Positions 1 through 5,643 of a DNA stretch of 6,528 nucleotides are shown piece after piece. The position numbers and the translations under genes are program-made. The number at the start of each line of letters is the position of its first letter. Position 1 is the first letter of the stretch. The notes beneath the pieces are model-generated. The model saw nothing but the letters and a program-made list of their open reading frames with translations. It was not told the origin of the DNA and searched no databases. The DNA is from Planctomycetes bacterium RIFOXYC2_FULL_41_27 (lineage in GTDB: Bacteria > Planctomycetota > Brocadiia > Brocadiales > Brocadiaceae), in NCBI GenBank assembly GCA_001828645.1, contig MHZD01000125.1, positions 1 through 6,528 on the forward strand, read 5' to 3'.

Positions 1-492
1 AAACTGATCTGCAGCATTTCTGGCAAGCGCTTCTGTTTCCATATCATTCTGAATGGTATCTTCGAGAACAGTCACCTTGGCCTTAAAATAAGGGTCTGTT
101 TGTGTATATTCATCAATCCTGATCCTCCGTATACCCTGCACCAGCATCTTTGCTGAATTATCCGGCATACGAATCATCTGGAGCACCACGGCCGCGGTAG
201 CGTAGCCGTATAAATCAGATTGTTTTACAACCTTGGCTTCTTTCTCTTTTTGAGCCACGAGCGCCAGGAATCGGTTACCGGCCAGGACATGGTTCAAGAG
301 TTTGAGGTCTCTTTCCGTAAAAACACTCAAGGCAGCTACCATGCTGGGGAAAATTACGGTATCCCGAACGGGAAGGACAGGCATTTCGCTCGGTATTTTT
401 ATCTTATCTGCTTTTCCTGCTTCTTCTATATGAGCATCAAGGCTTGTCGATACTTTAGCTTCTGATGTGTTTTTGCTATCATTCTCTGTCAT
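1..492 (-). CDS. lon: Lon protease, N-terminal part (runs off the left edge)
   Basis: This is the first 164 codons of an ATP-dependent Lon serine protease, a cytoplasmic enzyme that degrades misfolded and some regulatory proteins. Only the N-terminal substrate-recognition (LAN) domain is present. After a polar leader of about 35 residues comes the family hallmark PVLPVRDTVIFPSM (residues 38-51), followed by an ERDLKLL segment, YGYATAAVVLQMIRMPD (95-111) and LVQGIRRIRI (117-126), the usual core of this domain. The AAA+ ATPase and Ser/Lys protease domains lie outside the window. The ATG at 490-492 is chosen because it directly precedes the leader. A GTG four codons upstream is in frame but has no better ribosome site. 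No clear Shine-Dalgarno is visible for either start. The gene follows hsp20 on the same strand, with an 88-bp palindromic repeat in the gap. Recognition of the family is firm. Confidence 0.93.
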   Translation of the reverse strand, partial: MTENDSKNTSEAKVSTSLDAHIEEAGKADKIKIPSEMPVLPVRDTVIFPSMVAALSVFTERDLKLLNHVLAGNRFLALVAQKEKEAKVVKQSDLYGYATAAVVLQMIRMPDNSAKMLVQGIRRIRIDEYTQTDPYFKAKVTVLEDTIQNDMETEALARNAADQF

Positions 493-495
493 ATA

Positions 496-520
496 AACTC
501 GCACCGTTTCTAAACGAGTT
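496..520 (-). promoter_or_regulatory. small inverted repeat just ahead of the lon start
   Basis: AACTCG (496-501) and CGAGTT (515-520) form a 6-bp inverted repeat with a 13-nt loop, ending 4 nt before the lon ATG. In the mRNA it would place a weak hairpin over the ribosome-binding region, where no good Shine-Dalgarno is seen. It could equally be a protein-binding half-site pair or chance. Confidence 0.25.
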
Positions 521-608
521 AATCCCCCTTAGAAAAGGGGGAATCAGGGGGTTGTGTTTTTCCTGGGGTTATTTTACAACCCCCAAGCCCCCTTTATTAA
601 GGGGGATT
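521..608. repeat. 88-bp nested palindromic repeat between hsp20 and lon
   Basis: The outer arms AATCCCCCTT (521-530) and AAGGGGGATT (599-608) are perfect inverted repeats. The inner arms GGGGGTTGT (547-555) and ACAACCCCC (576-584) are also perfect. Each side also folds locally: CCCCCTT/AAGGGGG stems at about 524-541 and 588-605. The C-block/G-block composition is unlike the coding DNA around it and resembles dispersed REP/MITE-like intergenic repeats. It holds no ORF. It sits in the leader or spacer of lon and could act as an RNA hairpin that separates lon expression from hsp20. That role is inferred. Confidence 0.8.
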
Positions 609-666
609 TTTATATCCACTATCTCCTGATCCGCATAAATAAAATGAAAATTCCTATACAATGAAC

Positions 667-1122
667 TTATTGCTGAATATTAATCTTTATCGAAAACGTT
701 TTTGTCGGCTGCTGTTCTGCCTTGGGCAAAACAACCACGAGAAACCCATCCTTATAAGCGGCTTGAATATTGTCCTTATTGATAGGTTTGGGGATAAGGA
801 TACTCCTTTCAAAATATCCATAACGAATCTCCACCTGATAAAAGCAGGTCCTTTCGTAGGTTGAAGTGTCGTTTCTATATCCACTGATGGTGAGGATTTC
901 GTCTGAAAAAGCGACTTGAATATCCTCTGATTTTGTCCCGGATATTGACATCTTCACAACGATTTCATCCGGAGTTTCATAGACGTCTGTGGGAGGTTGC
1001 CACGGATTTGACGAATCGGTAGGAATATTTTTATTAAAGGCAAAAAACTCTGTAAAGATCTTCTCCAGTTTACTCTGTTTCGCATCGGTTCTGTAACTGA
1101 TACTATCGTAATTTGTTGTCAT
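667..1122 (-). CDS. small heat-shock protein, Hsp20/alpha-crystallin family
   Basis: A 151-residue ATP-independent holdase that would bind unfolding proteins in the cytoplasm until GroEL- or DnaK-type chaperones refold them. An N-terminal arm rich in polar and Phe residues (1-40) leads into the alpha-crystallin domain (about 41-135). This starts at WQPPTDVYETPDEIVVKMSI, continues through the YGYFERSILIP strand (101-111), and ends in the signature AAYKDGFLVVVLPK (121-134). The C-terminal tail has the oligomerisation I-x-I motif (I145-K-I147, overlapping I147-N-I149). Length is typical for the family. The ATG is the only reasonable start: an in-frame TAG lies 9 nt upstream, and a GGAGGT Shine-Dalgarno sits at 1136-1141, spaced 13 nt, slightly long. 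It lies between groEL and lon on the same strand, but with its own promoter behind the groEL terminator. Confidence 0.95.
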   Translation of the reverse strand: MTTNYDSISYRTDAKQSKLEKIFTEFFAFNKNIPTDSSNPWQPPTDVYETPDEIVVKMSISGTKSEDIQVAFSDEILTISGYRNDTSTYERTCFYQVEIRYGYFERSILIPKPINKDNIQAAYKDGFLVVVLPKAEQQPTKTFSIKINIQQ

Positions 1123-1164
1123 CTGAGACGTCTATACCTCCGTTTGGACTCTGAAACGAAAATT

Positions 1165-1193
1165 ACTATAGCAATTTTTTTTTGTAAGTGCAA
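1165..1193 (-). promoter_or_regulatory. sigma70-type promoter for hsp20
   Basis: On the minus strand, -35 TTGCAC (1188-1193) and -10 TATAGT (1165-1170) are separated by exactly 17 nt, including a 9-A tract. Transcription would begin near 1158, giving a leader of about 36 nt that contains the GGAGGT ribosome site. No sigma32-like or CIRCE element is seen here, so heat induction is not evident from the sequence. Confidence 0.6.
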
Positions 1194-1274
1194 GGATTTA
1201 TATAACGCTTGAACGAAAACTAACAAAACTGAACTATTACGAAATTACAGGGTTTATAGATTTCTCCCTTAATA

Positions 1275-1303
1275 AAAAACCCCGCCTGGAAGGCGGGGTT
1301 TTT
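1275..1303 (-). terminator. intrinsic terminator after groEL
   Basis: CCCCGCCT (1280-1287) pairs with AGGCGGGG (1291-1298) around a 3-nt loop. The stem is flanked by five A on one side and five T on the other, so on the minus strand it ends in a T-tract continuing into TTATT. It lies about 75 nt beyond the groEL stop and upstream of the hsp20 promoter. The symmetric A/T flanks could let it work in both directions, but there is no plus-strand gene here to terminate. Confidence 0.88.
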
Positions 1304-1338
1304 AAAAGCTGAACACTATTCAATTCACCAATTACTCT

Positions 1339-1356
1339 CCCGGCTGACGCTCCGGG
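1339..1356 (-). repeat. GC-rich hairpin just after the groEL stop
   Basis: CCCGG (1339-1343) and CCGGG (1352-1356) pair across an 8-nt loop, between the groEL stop codon and the intrinsic terminator. It has no T-tract and so is not itself a terminator. It could stabilise the 3' end of the groEL mRNA, or be a short REP-type sequence. Confidence 0.35.
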
Positions 1357-1373
1357 TTCAATAACTGAAATTA

Positions 1374-3011
1374 TTAATACATATCTCCGTACCCACCGTA
1401 TCCACCACCTGGCGGCATAGGAGGCATCTTCTTCTTTTCTGGTATCTTGCCAACAATGGCGTCAGTTGTCAGAAGTAAGGTAGATATGCTGGCAGCATTT
1501 TGTAAAGCCGTTCTGACCACCTTCGTTGGGTCAATGATACCTTCGGCTACCATATCGCAATATCTATCAGCGCTGGCATCGTAGCCTTCGTTTCCTTTGG
1601 CTGTTTCTACTTTTTGGACAACGATGGCTGCATTTGCTCCTGCATTTGTCGCAATCTGCCTCAGAGGCGACCTTAATGCCCTTCGAACGATATCGACACC
1701 CACAGCCTCATCACCGGTAAGTTTCAATGAATCCAGAGCCGGAAGAGCCCGCAAAAGTGACACACCCCCGCCTGGAAGAATTCCCTCTTCAACCGCCGCA
1801 CGGGTAGCATGAAGAGCATCTTCCACACGCGCCTTCTTCTCCTTCATTTCGCTTTCGGTAGCAGCGCCTACATTAACCTGTGCCACCCCACCGGCCATTT
1901 TCGCCAGCCTTTCCTGAAGCTTTTCACGGTCATAGTCTGAGGTCGTTATCGAAATTTCCTTTTTGATCTGCTCAATACGTCCTTTAATCTTTTTACTTTC
2001 ACCTGCCCCTTCTATGACGATCGTATTTTCCTTATCAATCTCGATCTTCTTCGCACGGCCTAAGTCTTTGAGCTGGATGGTCTCCATATTGATACCAAGG
2101 TCTTCAAAGACCGCCTGGCCGCCGGTAAGGATTGCAATGTCTTCCAACATAGCCTTACGCTTATCGCCAAATCCAGGAGCCTTCACAGCAGCACATTTTA
2201 AAGCCCCTCTGAGCTTGTTCACAACCAGAAGGGTCAGCGCCTCTCCTTCTATTTCTTCGGCAATGATCAATAGGGGTTTTCCTGTCTGAGAAACCTTTTC
2301 CAGGATAGGAATCAGCGCCTTGCCTGTTGTAATTTTTTTCTCATGGATCAGAATATAGGCGTCTTCTAACACACATTGCATCGAATTCGGGTTCGTAATA
2401 AAATATGGTGATAAATAGCCTTTATCAAATTGCAACCCTTCAATCCATTTCGCATCGGTTTGCAGGCTTTTGCCTTCTTCTACGGTTATGACCCCGTCCT
2501 TTCCAACCTTTTCCATGGCGTCGGCAATGATCTTCCCGATCTCAGTATCATAATTCGAGGCGACGGTAGCGACCTGTTCAATTTCCTTTCGCCCTTTAAC
2601 GGGGATACACATTTCTTTAAGCTTTTTTACTACCGTTTCAACTGCCTTATCAATGCCACGTTTGAGCGCCATCGCATTAGCGCCAGCCGTTACGCTCTTC
2701 AATCCTTCAACGAATATTGCCTCTGCAAGAACGGTAGCGGTAGTAGTCCCATCACCCGCAACGTCACTGGTTTTCGAAGCAACGGCTTTTACCATTTGTG
2801 CGCCCACATTCTGCATATGGTCTGAAAGTTCAATTTCCTTTGCAACAGTTACTCCGTCCTTCGTGATGGTCGGTGAGCCAAAGCTCTTCTGAATAATAAC
2901 GTTGCGTCCGCGCGGCCCTAACGTTATCTTTACTGCATCCGCTAATTGCCTTACACCAAGCTTAATGGTTTCAAGCGCATCATGGTCAAATATAATTTTT
3001 TTTGCCGACAT
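1374..3011 (-). CDS. groEL: chaperonin GroEL (60-kDa, Cpn60)
   Basis: A complete 545-residue group I chaperonin that forms double heptameric rings and, with GroES, encloses non-native proteins and folds them at the cost of ATP. The equatorial domain carries the nucleotide-binding signatures LGPRGRN (31-37), [10 protein letters not shown] (51-60) and [14 protein letters not shown] (83-96). The catalytic Asp is D398 in [13 protein letters not shown], the same number as in E. coli GroEL. D52 and D87 are also kept. The apical domain contains [13 protein letters not shown] (198-210). The C-terminal tail is MPPMPP followed by [11 protein letters not shown], so the usual Gly-Gly-Met repeats are replaced by Gly-Gly-Tyr. 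The start is supported by GGAGG at 3022-3026, about 10 nt upstream. No groES precedes it in the available 600 nt, so the co-chaperonin must be elsewhere or absent. Confidence 0.98.
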   Translation of the reverse strand: MSAKKIIFDHDALETIKLGVRQLADAVKITLGPRGRNVIIQKSFGSPTITKDGVTVAKEIELSDHMQNVGAQMVKAVASKTSDVAGDGTTTATVLAEAIFVEGLKSVTAGANAMALKRGIDKAVETVVKKLKEMCIPVKGRKEIEQVATVASNYDTEIGKIIADAMEKVGKDGVITVEEGKSLQTDAKWIEGLQFDKGYLSPYFITNPNSMQCVLEDAYILIHEKKITTGKALIPILEKVSQTGKPLLIIAEEIEGEALTLLVVNKLRGALKCAAVKAPGFGDKRKAMLEDIAILTGGQAVFEDLGINMETIQLKDLGRAKKIEIDKENTIVIEGAGESKKIKGRIEQIKKEISITTSDYDREKLQERLAKMAGGVAQVNVGAATESEMKEKKARVEDALHATRAAVEEGILPGGGVSLLRALPALDSLKLTGDEAVGVDIVRRALRSPLRQIATNAGANAAIVVQKVETAKGNEGYDASADRYCDMVAEGIIDPTKVVRTALQNAASISTLLLTTDAIVGKIPEKKKMPPMPPGGGYGGYGDMY

Positions 3012-3228
3012 ATCTAAGTGTCCTCCAATATTTTTCTATCCACTAATAAAAACTTAGTAAAGATTTTAGCAAACTGAGTGCCGACAAATCAATAATAATA
3101 ACACGCCAGTATCATTATTTTAATAGGGTTAAGTCGTTACGTTACAATTAAATAAAACACAACTATATAGAAAATGGAAATTATTGAAAAATCTTCAAAA
3201 GTTGTATATGTCATTATGACAGTGTTCC

Positions 3229-3257
3229 TATTTAAATTCTCTTTGACAATGTGTCAA
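3229..3257 (-). promoter_or_regulatory. candidate groEL promoter (minus strand)
   Basis: On the minus strand, TTGACA (plus-strand TGTCAA, 3252-3257) is followed after 17 nt by TAAATA (3229-3234). The -35 box is perfect and the -10 box fair. The transcript would carry a leader of about 210 nt before the groEL ATG. A closer, weaker promoter cannot be excluded. No full CIRCE or sigma32 element is present in the leader. Confidence 0.42.
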
Positions 3258-3272
3258 TATGACAGGCATAAT
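3243..3272 (+). promoter_or_regulatory. candidate plus-strand promoter at the edge of the MITE-like element
   Basis: TTGACA (3243-3248) and CATAAT (3267-3272) are 18 nt apart. The -35 box is the mirror arm of the minus-strand -35 box, forming the palindrome TTGACA-ATG-TGTCAA. Transcription would start around the left end of the 231-bp element and read through it toward murD, about 490 nt away. That would give an unusually long leader, so its role for murD is uncertain. Confidence 0.33.
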
Positions 3273-3280
3273 TCGTTGCA

Positions 3281-3511
3281 GGTATCAATTTAGTCTTTTT
3301 AAAAATTTATCAATCATGAGCTCCGTCAGGAGCAACCTGTTTGTAGCGAGATAGGATGCCATAACAGATATCAGCTCCGTAGGAGCGACCTATTTGCATA
3401 TCAATCATATACAGGTCGCTCCTACGGAGCTGATCATATATTAACGATTAATTGCTACAAACAGTACGCCCTTAACAGGGCTTAATTTTTTCAAAACACT
3501 AAATTGATACC
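3281..3511. mobile_element. MITE-like non-coding element with terminal inverted repeats
   Basis: The ends GGTATCAATTTAGT (3281-3294) and ACTAAATTGATACC (3498-3511) are perfect 14-nt terminal inverted repeats. The match continues inward with a few mismatches to roughly 28 nt. The flanks GTTGCA (3275-3280) and GTTGTA (3512-3517) agree at 5 of 6 bases, a possible decayed 6-bp target-site duplication. No ORF of any size lies inside, so it would need a transposase in trans. The interior is packed with nested palindromes, annotated separately. TIRs plus possible TSD plus small non-coding body fit a miniature inverted-repeat element. The parent IS family cannot be named from this window. Confidence 0.68.
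3319..3464. repeat. nested palindromic repeats inside the MITE-like element
   Basis: A perfect 22-nt inverted repeat, 3370-3391 against 3413-3434, is built on the core GCTCCGTAGGAGCGACCT with a 21-nt loop. A degenerate direct copy of the same core, GCTCCGTCAGGAGCAACCT, lies at 3320-3338. Outside these, CTGTTTGTAGC (3337-3347) and GCTACAAACAG (3454-3464) form a perfect 11-nt outer pair. A further hairpin GCCCT-TAAC-AGGGC is at 3468-3481. The whole block could extrude as a cruciform or fold as a long structured RNA. The core itself contains the smaller palindrome GCTCC/GGAGC. It looks like a REP-type intergenic repeat family carried within a larger TIR element. Confidence 0.85.
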
Positions 3512-3582
3512 GTTGTAGAAATTAATGATTTACGAATTACTATTTTAGATTAAAAAATCATAAATTGCACTTTTATTTACTC

Positions 3583-3650
3583 GTGCTGGTTCAATCGTCC
3601 TCGATTGAACCGAAATGTTTCGGTTCCGGCTGCAAACCCTGAACCAGCAC
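3583..3650 (+). repeat. 68-bp palindromic repeat, copy 1 (upstream of murD)
   Basis: The ends GTGCTGGTTCA (3583-3593) and TGAACCAGCAC (3640-3650) are a perfect 11-bp inverted repeat. Inside are two further hairpins: GGTTCAATCG-TCCT-CGATTGAACC (3588-3611) and GAACCGAAA-TG-TTTCGGTTC (3607-3626). The same element occurs inverted at 5151-5216 with only about five substitutions and one indel. An open reading frame that extends murD upstream begins inside this repeat at a TTG and should not be taken as coding. Confidence 0.88.
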
Positions 3651-3769
3651 AGAGGACATGCTTCGTTAGGTTTTTCTTTGTGGCTTTGTTTCTTCGTGGC
3701 GTAAGAAAGTTGCCGAAGGACTGTTTAATTTTCATTGAAAGCCTTGAAAATGCTGATAAAATTCATGCC

Positions 3770-5170
3770 ATGCAGTATGAATTCAAAGACAAAAACATAA
3801 CGGTAATGGGATTGGGCTTGTTTGGCGGCGGTGTTGGCGTTGCCCAATTCCTTGCGAAACAGGGCGCTCGCGTTACCGTAACCGACCTGAGAAACGCAAC
3901 CGAACTCTCCTCTTCCATAAAACAACTTGAAGGACTTCCAATTTCTTACAAACTTGGAGGGCATTCTGAAGAAGATTTTATAAACGGTGACATGGTTGTC
4001 GTTAATCCCGCCGTACCAAAAAACTCAAAATTTATAGAAATAGCGCGAAATAACCGTGTACAGGTTGATACTGAAATAAACATTTTCTTCAAATTGTGTC
4101 CTGCCCCTATCATCGGTATAACCGGCAGCAATGGGAAATCCACCACGACCGCATTAACCGGCAATATTTTGCAGGAGACATCCCGAAGGACATGGGTGGG
4201 TGGAAATATAGGAAAATCGCTTCTGTCAGACCTTGAAGAAATAAAACCGTCAGATATTGTGGTGCTTGAACTCTCCAGTTTTCAACTGGAAGAATTCAAC
4301 AGTACAAAAAAAAGCCCTCACATCAGTATTGTAACCAACATATCGCCCAACCACCTCGACAGGTATGCCGACATGGATGAATATATTCAGGCGAAAAAAA
4401 ACATTATCTTACACCAGGATTCTGGAGATTATGCAATTCTTAACTACGATGACCCGGAATTAAAGAGGTGGAAAAATGACTGCAAGGGTCATATTTTGTG
4501 GTACAGTGCAAAACAGACAATGACAGACGGCGCATTTGTAAAAGGCAATGACATTGTAGTTTCTCTAAATGGCCAAAGCATGGTAATCCCGTGTGTATCA
4601 AGAATCAAAATACCTGGCATTCATAATCTTCAAAACGTCCTTGCTGCATCATGTGCCGCTTATCTGGCTGGCGCAAGGGAAGAACATATTGAAAAAGCCA
4701 TAACGGCCTTCACTGGGTTAGAACACCGTCTGGAATTCGTGCGGGAGGTAAACGGCGTGCGATATTACAACGATTCCAAGGCAACAACGCCGGAGTCGTC
4801 TATAGCTGCCATCACAGCCTTTCAAGCCCAAGTTATACTCATTGCCGGCGGATACGACAAGGGGAGCAGTTTTGAGGAATTTGCTGAGACATGCGCACGA
4901 AATACAAAAGCAGTCGTCCTTATTGGGAAAACGGCAGGGAAAATACAGGAACTTATTTTGGAGAAAAAGGTCAAGAAAGCAACTCCTTTAATATACACAC
5001 AAAAGACCCTCGAGGAGGCATTTCGGCAGGCAAATACTATGGCAAAGTCAGGAGACGTTGTATTGCTCTCCCCTGCATGCGCCAGCTACGACATGTTTCT
5101 TAACTACGAGGAGCGTGGCAGAAAATTTAAGGATATGGTTCAAGCCATCCGTGCTAGTTCAGGCTTGTAG
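3770..5170 (+). CDS. murD: UDP-N-acetylmuramoylalanine--D-glutamate ligase (MurD)
   Basis: A 466-residue cytoplasmic Mur ligase that uses ATP to add D-glutamate to UDP-MurNAc-L-alanine, the second peptide step of peptidoglycan synthesis. Domain 1 has the NAD-like UDP-binding fold opening VMGLGLFGGGVG (12-23). Domain 2 carries the P-loop GITGSNGKSTTT (116-127), GGNIGKSL, VLELSSFQLEE (165-175), NHLDRY (194-199) and the lysine expected to be carbamylated in YIQAKK (K209). Domain 3 has HNLQNVLAA, HRLEF (319-323), NDSKATTP (334-341), GGYDKG (360-365), LSPACASYDMF (433-443) and EERGRKF. The ATG at 3770 is chosen because it places the first beta strand at residue 9, as in the family; its ribosome site is weak. 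The last residues, RASSGL, and the stop lie in an inserted repeat. The gene stands alone, not in a dcw cluster. Confidence 0.95.
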   Translation: MQYEFKDKNITVMGLGLFGGGVGVAQFLAKQGARVTVTDLRNATELSSSIKQLEGLPISYKLGGHSEEDFINGDMVVVNPAVPKNSKFIEIARNNRVQVDTEINIFFKLCPAPIIGITGSNGKSTTTALTGNILQETSRRTWVGGNIGKSLLSDLEEIKPSDIVVLELSSFQLEEFNSTKKSPHISIVTNISPNHLDRYADMDEYIQAKKNIILHQDSGDYAILNYDDPELKRWKNDCKGHILWYSAKQTMTDGAFVKGNDIVVSLNGQSMVIPCVSRIKIPGIHNLQNVLAASCAAYLAGAREEHIEKAITAFTGLEHRLEFVREVNGVRYYNDSKATTPESSIAAITAFQAQVILIAGGYDKGSSFEEFAETCARNTKAVVLIGKTAGKIQELILEKKVKKATPLIYTQKTLEEAFRQANTMAKSGDVVLLSPACASYDMFLNYEERGRKFKDMVQAIRASSGL

Positions 5171-5216
5171 CCTGAACAGAAACATTTCGGTTCAATCGAG
5201 GACGATTGAACCAGCA
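5151..5216 (-). repeat. 68-bp palindromic repeat, copy 2 (inverted, over the murD 3' end)
   Basis: The reverse complement matches copy 1 (3583-3650) along its whole length, with about five base changes and one missing base. It contains two strong hairpins: GTTCAGGCT-TGT-AGCCTGAAC (5157-5177, perfect 9-bp stem) and GGTTCAATCG-AGGA-CGATTGAACC (5189-5212, perfect 10-bp stem). The murD stop codon TAG (5168-5170) falls in the first hairpin. No T-tract follows on either strand, so it is not a classical terminator, although the stems could protect the murD mRNA 3' end. Confidence 0.88.
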
Positions 5217-5239
5217 AAAACCCATTCTTTATTTTTTGT

Positions 5240-5455
5240 CTATTTGCAAGTCACACACTCAGAACCCCAAACCTTCGTATTATCCACAAAACACGCAAAA
5301 AAAAACGAAAAGAAATCGACACTTGATTTTTTTAAGGCAATCGTTACCTTAACGTTTTCCTCTTTCAATACCAACCGATCCGGCGGGGGAAGAAAATCTT
5401 TAATGACTTTCAGTTCACCCGTCGGTTCTTTGGTATATTTTATTTTTTTCTTCAT
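5240..5455 (-). CDS. CopG/BrnA-like antitoxin with replaced C-terminus (probably degenerate)
   Basis: A 71-residue ORF. Its first 49 residues, from MKKKIKYTKEPTGELK through KDFLPPPDRLV (20-30) to VKVTIALKKSSVDFF (35-49), resemble CopG-family antitoxins that pair with BrnT-type RNase toxins. The VKVTIAL segment matches the DNA-binding beta strand of the ribbon-helix-helix fold and SSVDFF its first helix. In the family this continues into a charged helix ending near a YQKMIR-like motif. Here it breaks into SFFFACFVDNTKVWGS and stops, starting at a 9-A run (5297-5305) on the plus strand, so truncation or frameshift is likely. The ATG at 5453-5455 follows purine-rich GGAGGAAAGGAAGAAAG, a good ribosome site. 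The start overlaps the toxin remnant by 41 nt, as in coupled TA operons. Family assignment is from memory of the motif pattern. Confidence 0.6.
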   Translation of the reverse strand: MKKKIKYTKEPTGELKVIKDFLPPPDRLVLKEENVKVTIALKKSSVDFFSFFFACFVDNTKVWGSECVTCK

Positions 5456-5519
5456 ATATCTTTCTTCCTTTCCTCCAATATCCCGCGCCATAAATGCGAA
5501 TAACATTATAAATGTATGG
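5415..5519 (-). pseudogene. C-terminal remnant of a BrnT-like toxin
   Basis: In the frame that ends at TGA 5415-5417, the 34 residues after an in-frame TAG (5520-5522) read PYIYNVIRIYGAGYWRKG then RKIYEEKNKIYQRTDG. The VIRI-x-GAGYWRKGRKIYEE pattern matches my recollection of the C-terminal strand and helix of BrnT-type toxins, ribonucleases whose C-terminus bears conserved Arg residues. There is no start codon and no N-terminal two-thirds: the sequence further upstream is stop-interrupted and does not resemble the family. It overlaps the antitoxin start by 41 nt, the toxin-first order known for brnT-brnA. It is read as a truncated, non-functional relic. A short unrelated ORF is the alternative. 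Confidence 0.5.
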
Positions 5520-5643
5520 CTATTTGTATGGGTTGAATTGGCAACCTTAAATTTCTTATGCTACTAAAGCACCGAGGCACGAACAGATTTATTGGAAGGT
5601 CACGAAGCACCGTGCCCCTACATGGTGACTTTGTAGCTCTTTC
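5520..5643. other. non-coding gap downstream of the oxidoreductase genes
   Basis: No gene is seen here. Two similar GC-rich blocks, GCACCGAGGCACGAA (5569-5583) and GCACCGTGCCCC (5607-5618), share a GCACCGNG core and look like debris of a dispersed repeat. A weak hairpin AAGGTCAC (5597-5604) with GTGACTT (5625-5631) needs a bulge and has no T-tract. No convincing terminator for the minus-strand operon is present. Confidence 0.35.

Noticed and set aside
220..465. Plus-strand open frame opposite lon
   Set aside because: The antisense strand encodes a clear Lon N-terminal domain; this is a shadow.
1597..2892. Several plus-strand open frames opposite groEL
   Set aside because: All are antisense to a highly conserved gene and show no domain features.
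3066..3083. CIRCE-like pieces (TTAGC and GAGTGC) upstream of groEL
   Set aside because: The halves are too close: 5 nt separate GCACTC and GCTAA on the minus strand where CIRCE would have 13, and the second half lacks GAGT. This is not a functional HrcA operator as read.
3319..3481. CRISPR array
   Set aside because: Repeated cores are few, in mixed orientation, and not evenly spaced; they are palindromic REP-like repeats.
3605..3769. Upstream extension of murD as coding sequence
   Set aside because: It starts at a TTG within a palindromic repeat, has no family similarity and would precede the normal MurD N-terminus.
5189..5216. Intrinsic terminator for murD
   Set aside because: The stem is perfect, but it is followed by AGCAAAAA and no T-tract on the plus strand.
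5058..5567. Plus-strand 169-codon open frame over the murD end and TA remnant
   Set aside because: It overlaps murD in another frame, crosses a repeat, and the antisense TA frames explain its openness.
5597..5631. Terminator for the korB-korC operon
   Set aside because: The hairpin needs a bulge and a large loop and lacks a T-tract; too weak to call.
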